A stretch of 64,000 bases of DNA from Hygrocybe punicea (taxonomy: Eukaryota; Basidiomycota; Agaricomycetes; Agaricales; Hygrophoraceae). The notes below the pieces were generated by a model. It was not told the DNA's origin, made no database searches, and saw only the letters and a list, made by a program, of their open reading frames with translations. Positions 1 to 11,266 of the stretch are shown here, one piece after another (position 1 is the stretch's first letter; every line of letters starts with the position of its first letter). Position numbers and translations under genes: made by a program. Location: NCBI GenBank assembly GCA_963556145.1, contig OY744470.1, forward strand, positions 4,402,001 through 4,466,000. Direction: 5' to 3'.

Positions 1-619
1 CCACTCCAAGTGCCCCTCTTCCTCATAGCGACGTCCTCGTCACTATCAAAGACCTGAAAAAGAAAACAAAAGAAAGAGGAAGGAAAGAGGGGAACAGACT
101 GAAAAAGGAACTAGTCTACTCCACTGGGGTCTAGCAAAGGAGGTCCAAGACTGGGATCAAAGGGAATGGGAACTTGTCCAGAAAAAGATGGGAAAGAAAT
201 GGAGGGATGGGAAAATGTCAGAGAAACATTGTGGACACAAGCCAGAAGTTTTGATGAGTTTCACATAGAGATGGGGGGATGATGGCGGGGTTGTACTCTA
301 TATGGGGAGTCATCAAAATGCAGTGGGTATGGTTGACGACAAGGTGGGGGTTTATATACAGGGTATCTGGGGGGGGCCTTTGAGGGCTGGGGTGGATGCA
401 GTGGTGATGGTAATGAAGTGTGGACCATGGATTTTGCATTCAGGGGTAGGTATGGGTAGGTATGCTCTTTGGATGCCAAATGGGGACGTGAGTAGGGTGG
501 TTGTTGCACCAGGTATGGTTTTGATGGGGAATGTTGAACATGGGGATGGCTTGGGTTTTGGGGGCAGGGATATTGTCGTTGTAGATGCGGGTTCTTGGTG
601 GCTTCGGAACTATATAAAG
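1..619 (+). mobile_element. Copia gag 3' fragment followed by unassigned sequence
   Basis: Bases 1-90 resemble 43600-43690, the tail of the copia gag relic further right (the stretch 'AAGTGCCCCTC.TCCTCAT' and the A-rich run after it are shared). This suggests a second, older fragment of the same retrotransposon family. From about 220 to 619 I recognise no gene. The short open frames on both strands are G-rich or Pro/His-rich and look like composition effects. Everything beyond the local similarity is inference. Confidence 0.35.
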
Positions 620-1480
620 AAATAATAAAGATCCTAACCAAAGGGGTAGTCAGCATAGAAGTGACTGGATAAATCAGTGTCGGGAGTAGTAGTAAAAATA
701 GAAATGGAAGTAAAGATGTAAGCCGCCGTGTAAAACTAAACAAATAACGATGAATCCGGTGATGAACGGAGTGAAAACGGACAAATAATGAAGAACCCGA
801 CGATGCCGACAATGTCGGGTATGGCGGGTCGGGTCGGGTCGGGTCGGAAACAATGAACGAATATACGGAAACAACGATAAAGACGACGAAGTGGACTATA
901 AAAAGCTAAGGGTCTACGTGGACGAGCATTTGAAGGGATTAAAAGGCGATTCTGACTAAAGGGAAATGGGGACTAAGGGTATATTGTTTTGTACGGTCGT
1001 CGGGGACCGTTTTTATAGTACAGGAGTGTGTAGCTACTTTCGGACATGTCTACTTCGGCCGATAGAAACTACAAAGAAAAGCTGGAATGGGGATGTGGAA
1101 AGGGGGGTTGCAAAGCGACGAAGACAGGAATATGGAGGGGAAAACGAATATCCATGAAAAAGATGGAAAATGTCCTACATATCTCCGAAAGGACGACGGG
1201 ATGCATAAATATGGTAAGTCCGAAGTCGGGGATTGACTCCGATGAGATCCATAATCTAGAATTGGAACTCCAAGGTGTTTGAGGCTGCCGGATTTGGTCC
1301 GAAAGCAGCTGTGACAAAGTGGCATGTGTCGGGTTACATCGGTCACGTCGGGTCACGTCACGTCACGTCACGTCACGTCGGGTTATGTCGGGTTCGAATG
1401 CAAGTCGAATGGCAGCAACGGGTTGGTCCGGATTCGTGATATATCGATGATACGGACTCAGAGGGACGTCGACCCTCTAC
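620..1480 (+). repeat. Dispersed repeat X, copy 1
   Basis: This stretch is diverged from but clearly collinear with the reverse complement of 44205-44930. Shared landmarks in order are 'AATAAAGATCCTAACC' near the start, 'AGAAGTGACTGG', a GGGTC(GGGTC)n tract around 820-845, 'ATCTCCGAAAGGAC' near 1180, and a 'GGGTTCGA' block before 'GATATATCGA' near 1430. No coding capacity is seen. It may be an LTR or a non-autonomous element. Its ends are not defined by a clear target-site duplication. Confidence 0.6.
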
Positions 1481-1739
1481 ATCGTGGTATGCTGATGGAG
1501 GTGTTTCCATGGGCTCCATTTGTGTAGACACATCAGTGTATCGTTTTGTGGCCATAGGTGGGTCTGCCTCGCGTGCAGTTGTAGGTCGGGATGCTTTGTC
1601 GTGTGGTGTGTCCCCAGTATGTCACGTGTTGTTGCTTTTTCTCATCTTGCCCTTCGATGTTTTGCCTTGCAGGACCATCTCTCCCATTTCAATTCTCTCC
1701 TGGGAGGAACTCCATGATTTGGGATGGCAGAGGCCATCC

Positions 1740-2621
1740 TCAGCCATAAGGGTCTCTGTAGCATGTTTGGTGGTTGTTGGAAGCATGGTATGGCATGGGG
1801 GCGAGATGCTCGCATTGGGGGTTTGGTTTTGGGTCAGGGTAGGTGGGGATGGTGGATTGAGACAGTGTAGGTGTGGGATGTTTGTGTTGGGAGGCGGTGT
1901 GGATGGGGATGGCTGTGGCATGTTCAGCCCAGTCAAGACACATAGGTGGTAACATAGGTGTGGGCAAATTTGCTAGGGTGGGGCTAGACACATGGGGTGG
2001 GCAGTGGATGGCCTCTCGTTGGCCTGCCTCATCATCTTTGTGCCTTTTCGCTATCTCCTGCACCTCATTCATTGTTGTCTTCACCAGTATGTTGTTTCCT
2101 ATATCTGTCTTGGCCATTTTCTCCTCCTCAAACCTTGCATACATGTGGGCATTTGTTTCGACACTGTTGGGTTTTGGCATTCACACTTGCAGTGTCTGGA
2201 CAGCGGTGCCGTGACTTGCCATGAGTTTGGGCGAGTGTTGGCCTGTGGGCCAGGCAGATGGGGCTGGAATGGGGCCTGGGGCACAAACAACACATTTTCC
2301 TGTGAAAGTGGATGGGTCTGGTTGGGTGGTGGGACACGGAAGGTGGCAGTTGGGTTTGTGGCGCGTTCTGATGTGTTTTGCAGTGAGGGTGGTGGGTCTG
2401 CTGGCATGGGCATTGGGATGGGGCTTGGAACACGCTCGGACTTGTTTTCCAGCAGGGATGGGGCCATTTGGGTGGGCAATAACAATGTGGCATGCTTGGG
2501 TGTGAACGTCGATGTTTTTGGTGAAGGTGGGCATGCTGTGGTGTGCTGGGCCGTTGGCTGTGTGGTTTGTGGTTTGTTTTTTGTTTTTGTTTTCTGCCGC
2601 ATTTTTTCCTTCTTCACTCAT
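1740..2621 (-). pseudogene. Degenerate open frame of unknown function
   Basis: One reading frame runs from an ATG at 2621 to the stop at 1740, with a single in-frame TGA at 2181-2183. The N-terminal part is basic and Pro/Thr/His-rich. The part after the TGA has a charged, helix-like stretch (MYARFEEEKMAKTDIGNN) followed by a Pro-rich tail. I do not recognise a family. The length of the shared frame across one TGA suggests a decayed gene, perhaps transposon-borne, but composition bias (the + strand is G-rich) could also keep the frame open. From 1481 to 1739 nothing is recognised. Confidence 0.35.
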
Positions 2622-3038
2622 TTCTTTTTAGTAGTCATTTGTGTGGATCAAGAAAATGAAAATGTTTGATGCTTGGAAAATGGTTCAGTGCTTGGAAAAT
2701 TACTTGGTGTTCTGGAAACTGCTTGGTGTGCTGCACTCTGTGCTCTGTGTGCGGTACTTGTAAAATCACTGGGGTGCTGAAAAATCACTGGAAATCGCAG
2801 GAAGTCACTGAAAATCGCTGAAGACAGAGGCTGTGTTTGAATCTGCTCTCACCACCACATTGGAGAGGTATGGAGGTACATCTCCAAGGGCTAGCTGGAG
2901 AGTCTTGCAGAAGATCTGGTGAGGAAGACTTGATTGGGAACTGCTACTAAACAGGGAACTATCTACAACCAACCATGGGAACCTCGTCACAGGACTGGAC
3001 ACTCGCTACCACTTCAACAGACATATTTTTTATATATT
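2622..3038. other. Non-coding stretch, short imperfect repeats
   Basis: No gene is seen. The stretch holds short degenerate repeats of the type GCTTGGAAAA and CACTGAAAATCGCTG between about 2670 and 2825. Confidence 0.4.
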
Positions 3039-3600
3039 ACAGGTGGCTGGTTTTGTAGTCCTGCCTGAGCATTGCCAACCTCGAGGTCAATTGCTCGAGA
3101 TCCACGTGGAGCTGCTGGAATTCCTGACCAAAATTGATAAGGTGTCAATTGACGTTGGTGCCTAGAGATGCCAGATCCTCAGTTAACACTGCCAGTCGCG
3201 TCAACACCTGCTCGAAGTTGTCCATTGCCAGGATAAATTGGTTTGCCTCTGAGGCCACATTGCATCTTTTCATTGGCCACTCTTCCTCCAACTCCCCATC
3301 GTCCTCGCCATCTTCTTCATCTGATCCTGCATCCTTGACCCACCGTTTGCTCGTTGATGCCCAGGATAGCCTGCCGTGGATTGGCTTCATCATAAACAAT
3401 AATGGCTTCCTAGTGCCGACCGCAACCTCCTTGCCTTTTCCAGCTTTGACCTTACATTATCCCCCACCCGTCCTGTGTGTGCCGTTGGTACACCTTTTCT
3501 ACAGTCTTTGACACTGTTCGCACATGTATCTGGTCACGCCTCAGCCGGGTTCCTTGGCCTTGACACAATTGGCGCAGGCTCGACAGGGAAATGGTCCATT
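3039..3600 (-). pseudogene. Relic of a Cys-rich (zinc-finger-like) / coiled-coil protein
   Basis: Read on the minus strand, the relic starts with two Cys clusters: CRACANCVKAKEPG near 3590-3550, then MCEQCQRL near 3530-3500, followed by KRC. These resemble the Cys-rich cluster of agaricomycete-specific hypothetical proteins often found near transposons. After a frame change come a basic stretch, an acidic run (SDEEDGEDDGELEEEW) and a C-terminal heptad-like helix that ends at a TAA at 3039-3041. The reading is broken by a TGA after EPG, a TAG after CQRL, a frameshift near 3470 and a TGA at 3145-3147. What I see is the order of modules and the breaks; the family assignment is from general knowledge and tentative. 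Confidence 0.45.
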
Positions 3601-3744
3601 CAGCTATCACAAAGTTTTAGTATGGATGAACGGAATCTTGAGGACAAACTTACTGTCATTCCCTCCAAACCCTCAATTACCACAGGTGGCTCCTGGTCCG
3701 CGCACCAGATTCAGCAAGATATTACCAACTGAGATGGGATGCCT

Positions 3745-4570
3745 GAAAATGAGATCACCCAACTGACTTGGGGATAGCTGAATCAGGCTGAGATATATCC
3801 TGGCCCAACTGACATGGTCTAGGCTGAGGTTCTCAGGATATATCCTAGCCCAACTGACATGGTTCAGGCTGATTTTCTCAGGATATATCCTGGCCAAACT
3901 GACATGGTTCAGGCTCTATCAGGATATATCCTGACCCAACTGACATGGTTCAGGCTGATGCTATCAGGATATATCCTAACCCAACTGACATGGTCTAGGC
4001 TGATTTTCTCAGGATATCCTGGCCCAACTGACATGGTCTAGGCTGAGGTTCTCAGGATATGTCCTGGTCCAACTGACATGGTTCAGGCTGATTTTCTCAG
4101 GATATATCCTAACCCAACTGACATGGTTCAGGCTGATTTTCTCAGGATATATCCTGGCCCAACTGACATGGTCTAGGCTGAGGTTCTCAGGATATATCCT
4201 GGTCCAACTGACATGGTTTAGGCTGAATTTCTCAGGATATATCCTGACCCAACTGGGATGGTCTAGGCTGATTTTCTCAGGATATATCCTGGCCCAACTG
4301 ACATGGTTCAGGTTGATTTGATCTAGGCTGATTTTCTCAGGATATATCCTGACCCAACTGGGATGGTCTAGGCTGATTTTCTCAGGATATATCCTGGCCC
4401 AACTGACATGGTTCAGGCTGATTTGATCTAGGCTGATTTTCTCAGGATATATCCTGACCCAACTGGGATTATCTAGGCTGATTTCCCAGGATAACTTCAG
4501 GCCCCACTGGGATGGCCTAGGCTGATGTTATCAGCATATCTCCTGCACCCACTATTTTCTAGGCTGATGC
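3745..4570. repeat. 45-bp minisatellite, about 17 units
   Basis: The tandem repeat unit is about 45 bp and contains GGATATATCCTGGCCCAACT followed by GACATGGTTCAGGCTGATTT. I count about 16 recognisable units plus a degenerate last one. Two units (near 4280 and 4385) carry the same 15-bp insertion, so they arose by a two-unit (about 105-bp) duplication. Because 45 is divisible by three, several frames stay open and give artificial 15-residue protein repeats. The GGATATATCC core is itself palindromic. The units abut with no unique spacers, so it is not a CRISPR array. Confidence 0.95.
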
Positions 4571-4810
4571 ACCTCCACAAATGCAAAATTTCTGGTGAAG
4601 ATTATCGTTTGGTTTATATAATTAATTCACTATTCATTTTCTGCTATTTACAGATTTACATTCATCACAAAAGATAATACCACTGTGTATTCTTTACAAA
4701 GTATCATATACTTCAACATACAATTTATAAGTTCCATATTTCATGTTTCTATTCTCATTACATTCACAGAATGATAGAACCCCTATTTCTGTTCATCACT
4801 TGTAGAGAAA

Positions 4811-5176
4811 TCATTGCTATTTGCAGTTATTTTGGCACATGTAATATAATCACAAATTTATGATGTTTTCAACATTTCAATTTTAACTCCTTTGGGTTTG
4901 GGCAGGATCAGGTGATTAGATAGGCAAAATTGCAGTACATTCTGATTCCTAGCTGCTAGTAATACAAATGAAATAATTTGTTTGATATATACTCAGTTTT
5001 GCTTATAAATGACTATATTCAACATGTGGATTTTTATGCATTTGTTATTGCTCTACAAGTGAGCCAATCTAATCATCTGATTCTGCTGAAAACTGAGAGA
5101 GTTAAATTTTGATGTTGAAAACATCAAAATCTTGTGATTATTTCACATGTGCCGAAATACCTACAAATAGCAATAA
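4811..5176. mobile_element. Hairpin MITE (inverted arms of about 115 bp)
   Basis: The left arm (about 4811-4925) and right arm (about 5060-5176) are inverted copies of each other with scattered mismatches. Shared blocks include CATTGCTATTTG, GGCACATGT, AATAATCACAA, GATGTTTTCAACAT and ATCAGGTGATTAGAT. The AT-rich spacer is about 130 bp. No open frame is present. This is the shape of a foldback, non-autonomous DNA transposon. I could not define a target-site duplication. Confidence 0.7.
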
Positions 5177-6148
5177 ATATGTATGCCTTGTCATTTCTTT
5201 TTTGATGGCCCTCCTCATTTGCCTCTTCTTAATCCATATGCATTTTAGACTCCTTTCTAATTTCTGATCTTAGTGTTTTTATTGACCATATCCACCAATA
5301 ATCACTTACAATTTTTCAGCAGATAGAATTTTCTGAAACACTGACTTTACCTCTAGCTGAACTTTTATCCATTTTTCATGTGCTGCCTTCCCATGAATTT
5401 GAATTCCCCATTCCTTCAATCCCAGTACAAGTAGAACAATTTTAACAAGTCCACCTTTGCACCATTCTTTTTCCAAAACAATATTAGCAGTTTGTGGTAG
5501 GAACATATTTGTTGTAGTGGCCTTGAGAATTGTCTGAATTTCCTCAGTAGCTCAGGCAATTGTTCAGTATATGGTAGACTAGAGGGTAAGAGTGGGTAAG
5601 AGCTTGAATGAACTTCAGAAAGTTGAAACAGAGTTTGTGCAAGATTGCTAGTGTAGTAACTCAGACTTGGAGTAAACTCATAAGTGACATAGCTAATTCT
5701 CACGTCAAAAATCACATGTTTAAGGTCATGTGATTGGGAATTAGCCACGTCAAAAATCACATGTTTAAGATCATGTGATTGTTCAGTTTCAATTAAAAAC
5801 CCCGAAACCTTCGTGTTTGGCCCCCAGTGCTCTTTGACTTCCAGTCCACTCACCCCGGCAGAGAGAGCCGAATTTCTCTGCTTGATGCCAGGGCACGGAA
5901 GTCCTGGTTTGGGTGCAGCCTCTGGATGGTTGTGAGCATTCAAATCTAGCCTTGACTGTCACCAGTGGGGAGGGTGGCCTCTCCACTATCCTTGGGCATG
6001 GGTCTGGGGTTGGTGACTTTAAAGGTCCTAGTATAGTTGTAATTTTATTCTAAGCAATCATATATATTTAAGTTTATTATAAGGGAACATTCAGTTCATT
6101 TTTGATGCCGGTGGCATCAGTCCCACACCCAGTAAGAAGGCTACATAC
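5177..6148. other. No gene recognised; one short direct repeat
   Basis: This stretch is AT-rich to about 5700. Between 5701 and 5785 a unit of about 45 bp, CACGTCAAAAATCACATG plus GATCATGTGATTG, occurs twice in tandem with one or two changes. The open frame on the minus strand at 5416-5943 merely reads through this repeat. From 5800 to 6080 the base composition is more even, but I see no splice-consistent gene. Confidence 0.4.
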
Positions 6149-6199
6149 CTCGCGAAGCCGGCACACGCATCAATTGATGCAGCGGCGTGTTTCGCGAGG
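6149..6199. repeat. 51-bp palindromic element (CCTCGCGAA...TTCGCGAGG)
   Basis: Inverted ends CCTCGCGAA and TTCGCGAGG enclose a central near-palindrome GCATCAATTGATGC. The same design (CCTCGCRAA, CGTCAATTGACG, TTCGCGAGG) recurs as a tandem array at 35560-35925. In both places a trinucleotide-rich low-complexity tract lies within a few hundred bases. Confidence 0.75.
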
Positions 6200-7110
6200 T
6201 GTTGATGCCCTACTGGTGGGCTTGTCATTGGGGCCGTGAGGGCCATCGCCATCGTCGTTGGGCCGTGTTGGGCGTCAGTGGGGCCGCTGTCGTCGTTGGG
6301 CGTTGGCTGGGGGCCCTTTACGGCATTGGTGGGGCCGTTGCCGTCGTCATTGGGCATTGGTGGGGCCGTCGGCGTTGTTGTTGGGCGTTGGCGGCCCTAT
6401 TGGGTGTGGCTTGGGTGTTGTTGGAACCCCAGTCGTCGTTGAGGGCCCCTTTGGGTGTTGGTGGGGCCGTCGTCGTCGTTGGCGGCCCTTTGGCGTTGGT
6501 GGGGCGTTGGTGGGGCGTTGGCGGCCCTGTTGGGTGTGGCTTGGGCGTTGTTGGGGCCGCCGTCGTCGTTGGGGGCCTTTGTGAGGCCGTCACCGTCGTT
6601 GTTGGGCGTTGGCAGCTTTGGGGCGTTGGTGGGGCGTTGGCGGCCCTGTTGGGTGTGGCTTGGGCAGTGTTGAGGCCACCGTCTTCGTTGGGGGTCTTTA
6701 GGGCGTTAGTGGGGCCGTCGTCGTCATGGTTGGGCGTGGTGGGGCCGTCATCAGCGTTGTTGTGCATTGGCCGCCCTGTTGGCGTTGGCGGGGCCATCGT
6801 CGTCATCGTTGGGCTCCGTAGTCCTCGTCGTCCCGTTCTGCCATCCCGGTCGTCCTCGTTTCCGTCGTCCCCGTGCCCGTGCCCGTGCCCGCTGTCCTCG
6901 TCTTCGTTGCCCCTGCCCGTTGTCGTGGTTCCCGGTTCCCGTTGTCATATTCCCCTTTCGCACCGTCGTCGCGTTCGTTCGTTTACCCCGTCGTCTGCAT
7001 CCCAGTCGTCCTGTGTCGTCCTGTGTCCGCCGTCTCCTTGTCGCCTGCATCCACGTCCACTTGTTGCAGTTGCCTTGTTCGCGTTCGTTTGGCACGAGGG
7101 TGCGGGAAAA
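6200..7110. repeat. Low-complexity tract, GGGCGTTGGTGG / GTCGTCGTT type
   Basis: Degenerate tandem DNA is built of GGGCCGTCGTCGTTG, GGGCGTTGGTGG and TTGGGTGTGGCTTGGGC blocks. It grades into CGTCCTCGTC-type sequence after 6800. Long frames are open on both strands only because the period is a multiple of three; the products are Gly/Val/Trp-Arg or Pro/Thr/Asn repeats with no domain. I treat it as non-coding. Confidence 0.75.
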
Positions 7111-8060
7111 AAACCCTACAAGTATTTAAATAATCAGTAGAATAAATGAACAAGATAAATAGAATACTTACCTGGGGTGCTCTGGCATCCGCACCCGTTG
7201 TCGTGTCGTTGTTGAAAACGACAAGTGTTGTTGAAGTCACGCGTGAGAATTTCAACCGGAATTTGCCGATATCCAAAACGGGGTCGAGTTGCCATATAGG
7301 GAAGAGTGGCTGGATTTTCTTATTATTATTATATATACTACAACACCTCAATGGCCGGGGCAAGACCCTGAAGAGATGTAAGTATGATATACCTACCCCA
7401 AGAGGAGTTTTTGTATTTTATTTCATTTTATATTGGGAGATATTCACAATGCATTTTATGCCTCTGCCAAAATTGGACCCTTAAACACCTAACTTTGCAA
7501 GTACACGTCTGAAAAATCCAAAATTAATTCTAGGAGTACTAAGGAAGGTGTACATTGTGTTCCAGACAAGTGCCTGGTAGTTGGTGTGGCAAGGAATGTG
7601 TTGTAGCCAAAATTGATTTGGAGCTTTGCGGACAATCAAAAGTCTGTATAAGCAGACACAATCATGAATGGAAGGTGAGTGACAAGTTCATCACTTTGCA
7701 TTTTCGGTTTTAACAGTGCTGTTAGTAAAATAAAATAAATGAACTGAGTAAAAACTTACCAATAGCAGCAGGAGTGGGTGCACCACTGCCTGCTGCATCT
7801 TTTCCATTGTGGTTGCTTCAATATTGTTGTTGTTGTGTTGTTGCATGCATGTTTTTATGTATCATGGTACCAGGTTTGGTTGCATTGTGATTGTGGTTGT
7901 AGCTAAAATAGAGAAGTTGAAAGGATAAGTAGTGAAAAAAAGAAGTACTTACCTTGTTTCTGAGGGTTGCTAATTATGTTGAGCCGAAGTTTCGCATCTA
8001 TGTTTCGCATCTACATTTTGCATCTATGTTCACAGTAAGGTCGTGTGATATAAGTTCACA
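7111..8060 (-). other. Possible spliced relic, minus strand
   Basis: On the minus strand three good donor sites occur: CAAGGTAAGTACTT near 7955, TTGGTAAGTTTT near 7765 and CAGGTAAGTATT near 7175. A TTTTAG acceptor lies near 7903. The exon between acceptor and second donor (about 7765-7902) reads in part as a Gly/Ala/Pro segment (GKDAAGSGAPTPAAI). Stops interrupt every continuous frame, so this is at best a decayed or non-coding transcript. I do not recognise it. Confidence 0.2.
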
Positions 8061-8357
8061 TGATTTCATACATGAAAATATATATTTCAGTATCTACCTA
8101 GCTAAATGGAGTTTGTGGTTTGCAGTTTTAACTGGGGTTGGATCAGTTCCATTTGGCATCACTAACCTGGGGACTGTTGAAAACTATGTCCTAAAAAGGT
8201 GTCTATTTTATGGCAATAAAATGATTGGCTTGTTTGGACACCTTACCGCTACATTGGCAATGTTTGGCATGCATTTCTATCAAACACATGGTCCATGCAC
8301 ATCTTCAAACACTATGTAACTTGGCATGCTTTGCTTATCCAACTCACTTAACTCAAG

Positions 8358-8720
8358 TAGTGAATGGCACGGGTACGGGTACGGGTAGCCGTGGGTACGG
8401 GTACGGGTAGCCGTGGGTACGGGTACGGGTAGCCGTGGGTACGGGTATGGGTAGCCGTGGGTACGGGTACAGGTACGATTCTCCTACCCGTGAGCTTTAT
8501 TTTAAGCCCTGGACCATCCAAAACGGTCAAGTATTGGGTGAGTTATGATCAAAACAATGAAGAATGATTGTGTTGATCATAACTCACTCAATACTTGACC
8601 GTTTTAGACAATCCGGGGCTCAAAATGACGGGTAAACCCGGCGGATCACAGGTAGGAATAACTGCGGGTACAGGTACGGGTACAGTGCCAATACCCACGG
8701 GTTACCCATGCCATTCACTA
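8358..8720. mobile_element. hAT-type MITE, copy 1
   Basis: This 363-bp element is flanked by a near-perfect 8-bp target-site duplication (AACTCAAG at 8350-8357, AACTTAAG at 8721-8728). Its inverted ends begin TAGTGAATGGCA, and TAGNG plus an 8-bp duplication is the hAT superfamily signature. Inside the ends are many GGGTAC units (8370-8475 and 8660-8705) and a central hairpin (near 8520-8605) built from GTCAAGTATTG...CAATACTTGAC. No coding capacity. It shares the ends and the central hairpin with the element at 10948-11266. Confidence 0.88.
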
Positions 8721-8729
8721 AACTTAAGG

Positions 8730-9589
8730 TTGCTTTATAAGTCAACCAGCTATATTGTCATTGATAATTAATTTTAGGATGAAGTATTATTTAATAATTG
8801 ATAGTTAATATTTCTGTATATCAAATACAACTGAAATTAATTAGAATTATATTATTCACATTTTTAATAATATTCAGAGCATTTTGAACATCCTCTTGTT
8901 ACTTTGTGAATGAATATCTCAGCTTTCCGGATAACAAGCACATTTGAGAGCACTTCAGAACACCAATAATTCAATAACATATAGTTCCCAGAGCTCCAGA
9001 GCTCTTTCTGACACTCTGAGGACTACCCTCAGAGTATTTCAGAGTGTTTCAGGATGCTCTCAATGCAAAATAGTCAGCCACTGTGCTTTTAGACCATCCC
9101 AGGTCACTCTGAGAACTCTGGTGCTCTGAGCACTCTGACACACTCTGACACACCCTGACACACTCTTAGAGTGTCTCAGAGCTATAGTGTTTTTCCTGAT
9201 GGCCTTAAGGCAAAGCCTTAAGTTTGAGAGCAAAGAAGACAGAGGGTACTCTAGTCGATTTTCAGAACAGAGATACAGGAAATAGTAGTTCTAGCTCATA
9301 TACCAGTAAACTAATTGTAATGTCCTTGGTAACAAAGAGATAATAGGAACTCCAGAGGGAGTACCAGAGTTTGGAGGAGGATAAAAGAGACACAAGGTTG
9401 CTACATACAGTGACAAGTAAACAAAAGGGGAGACAGATAGGAGTCCAGAGTAAGGGAGATGAAATAGAATAATGAATAAAGAGAAGAGAACAATAACATA
9501 CACAAAAGAAGATAAGATAAGATAGAATGAAACAGGAAAGTCCAGAGTGGAGATGGCTGGCATACATCGGAGTTCATCAGAGTTCATTG
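8730..9589. other. No gene; ACACTCT/CTCTGA-rich repeat at 8940-9240
   Basis: AT-rich DNA runs to 8930. Then comes a 300-bp zone of dispersed CTCTGA, CACTCTGACA and CTCAGAG motifs in both orientations, which can fold back. It may be a MITE with subterminal repeats, but no clear ends were found. After 9250 the strand is A/G-rich with no plausible gene. Confidence 0.4.
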
Positions 9590-10242
9590 GAGTTGCATGA
9601 ATATGAAATCCTCAATGGGATTGAAATCCGGTGAATAAGGTGGCAAAAAAGTGAGGACACAGCCCTAGCCCTGGATGATCTCGTGAAGGGTGTTTGTCTT
9701 GTGAATCACACAATTATTGAGCACCAGGATGCTCTTGTCTTGTGGATAAGGATTCATCTTTGGTAGCTATCATGTATGAAGTCATAACTGATAAGAAGAC
9801 ACTACAGACATACCAAGTCATAAATGATGAATTCCAAGATCTCTTCCCCATCAACAGAGCCAGGAATAACATGTAGCACCTCATAACCATCCATGGAGAG
9901 TGCAGCAACCATGTATTGATCTCCATGGACAAAGTTGACATTGATAGTCGCTCATTGTCCCGCAACCGCTTGGCCATAATGTCAATAGATTGTTTGATCA
10001 TCCTTGCTTGTCTCATCAATGAAAATCATCTGTGATGCTGTAAAATGTCCATTTACATCATCTTTCCACTTCCACCACATATCCTCATCCCTCTCAGCTG
10101 CAGTCCTCTGAAGGACTTTGTAAGTGATGCCTGCATCACAGATGTTGCGGAATAGGGTGCTCTTTGAGATGCCAATCTCATAAGCAAGCGCAATCCAGTT
10201 CTGTATTTCATCCATACTAGTTGATTGCCCGTGCTTTGCCAT
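9590..10242 (-). pseudogene. Tc1/mariner-type transposase, catalytic part, dead
   Basis: Three frames together give the catalytic order of a Tc1/IS630-type DDE transposase: IFIDETSKDDQTIYRHYG (first Asp, near 10020), then HGDQYMVAALSMDGYEV, then ILVLNNCVIHK (near 9720), then PPYSPDFNPIE (near 9615). The second catalytic Asp of the usual LDN motif is Asn here (AAT codon). There is a TGA at 9952-9954 and at least one frameshift near 9760. The element is therefore inactive by several independent lesions. The N-terminal HTH part lies at 11275-11405. Confidence 0.8.
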
Positions 10243-10339
10243 AGTGGTTATTTTGACTTGAGGTTATTTATTTTCAATTTATGTTCTGTTTTTCATCAAT
10301 TTTTGCATTCAATGGTCTGACGTTTGTGAGCAAAGTGAA

Positions 10340-10515
10340 CAAACACCCATGGCACCTGTTCTGCTATGGCTACTGATAACAGAGTTACATGCTTTTTGTG
10401 CCACTGATGTTTGTTCACTTTGCTCACAAAAACCCATGGCACCCGTTATGCAGTGGCTACTCACAGCAGAGTTACATGCTTTTGTGCCACTGATGTTTGT
10501 TTGCTTCGCTCACAA
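10340..10515. repeat. Direct repeat, two units of about 84 bp
   Basis: The unit CCCATGGCACC...GGCTACT...CAGAGTTACATGCTTTTTGTGCCACTGATGTTTGTTCACTTTGCTCACAAA (described by landmarks) occurs at about 10347-10430 and again at 10432-10513 with a few changes. It lies inside the decayed Tc1-type element. Confidence 0.7.
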
Positions 10516-10947
10516 ACACCTGTAGCACCCATCCTCCAGTGGCTGCATTGATCATTTCAATTTTTAGTTGCTCCAGTGCTGCTTGAAATTTCAATTTCCA
10601 CATCCAGGGCAGCTGTGTTGAATTTTATTTGAATTTTAACACACTTGTTTACATTGTTTTGCACATTTTGTACTTATCCAGGCTTGGCTGCACCTTGCGC
10701 TTATAGAAGGGGACAACAGTGGCTTGGCTGTGCCTTGTGTGGCTGCATGTGTGAGCATAAGTGAGCATACGCAAAATAAATGATGCAAGTGATCCTCCCA
10801 CGCCACAGACCCCCCTTCCTTCCCTTCCTTTCAGATACATCTTGGGGGCTTCTTCAACAAGAGTGGACAGATCATGAGTCATGTCATTGTTGAGGATGCA
10901 AGGGCAACCAAAGTTAGGATTGGTGGGGGGTTTGACTGAGCCATGAA

Positions 10948-11266
10948 TAGTGTATTACATGGGTAGGGGGTAAACCCATGGGTTTTTCCATGGGTATAGC
11001 CTTGGGTATGCGTATGGGTACCAATTCCTGAACCTGCCAGCTTTTTTTTAAGCCCAAGATTGTCCAAAACAGTCAAGTATTGAGCTAGATATGCTCAAAA
11101 TACCTTATTGGAGTATTTTGAGCATATCTAGCTCAATACTTGACCATTTTGGACGATCTGGGACTTAAAATGATGGGTAAAACCCATGGGTATTGTACCC
11201 ATGGGTCCAACAGGTGTGGGTATGGGTACAGCCAAAATACCCGGGGGTTACCCATGCAATACACTA
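10948..11266. mobile_element. hAT-type MITE, copy 2, with perfect 8-bp TSD
   Basis: This 319-bp element is bounded by GCCATGAA on both sides (10940-10947 and 11267-11274). Its inverted ends are TAGTGTATTACATGGGTA and its near-exact complement. Like the copy at 8358 it has GGGTA-type subterminal repeats and a central hairpin (GTCAAGTATTGAGCTAGATA...), so both belong to one family. It is inserted in the HTH-coding part of the dead Tc1-type transposase. Confidence 0.92.

Noticed and set aside
3745..4570. Possible CRISPR array
   Set aside because: Units abut directly without unique spacers, the organism is a fungus and no cas genes are present; it is a minisatellite.
5416..5943. 175-codon minus-strand frame
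   Set aside because: It reads through a 45-bp direct repeat and AT-rich DNA, without a domain or plausible exons.
6187..7140. 317-codon open frame on the plus strand and 162-codon frame on the minus strand
   Set aside because: Both are translations of a GGGCGTTGGTGG/GTCGTCGTT repeat with a 3-bp-compatible period; no domain, no splice structure.
8370..8475. Telomere-like GGGTAC/GGGTC repeats
   Set aside because: The basidiomycete telomere repeat is TTAGGG; here GGGTAC lies inside a MITE with its own 8-bp TSD, and the GGGTC at 820-845 is inside repeat X.
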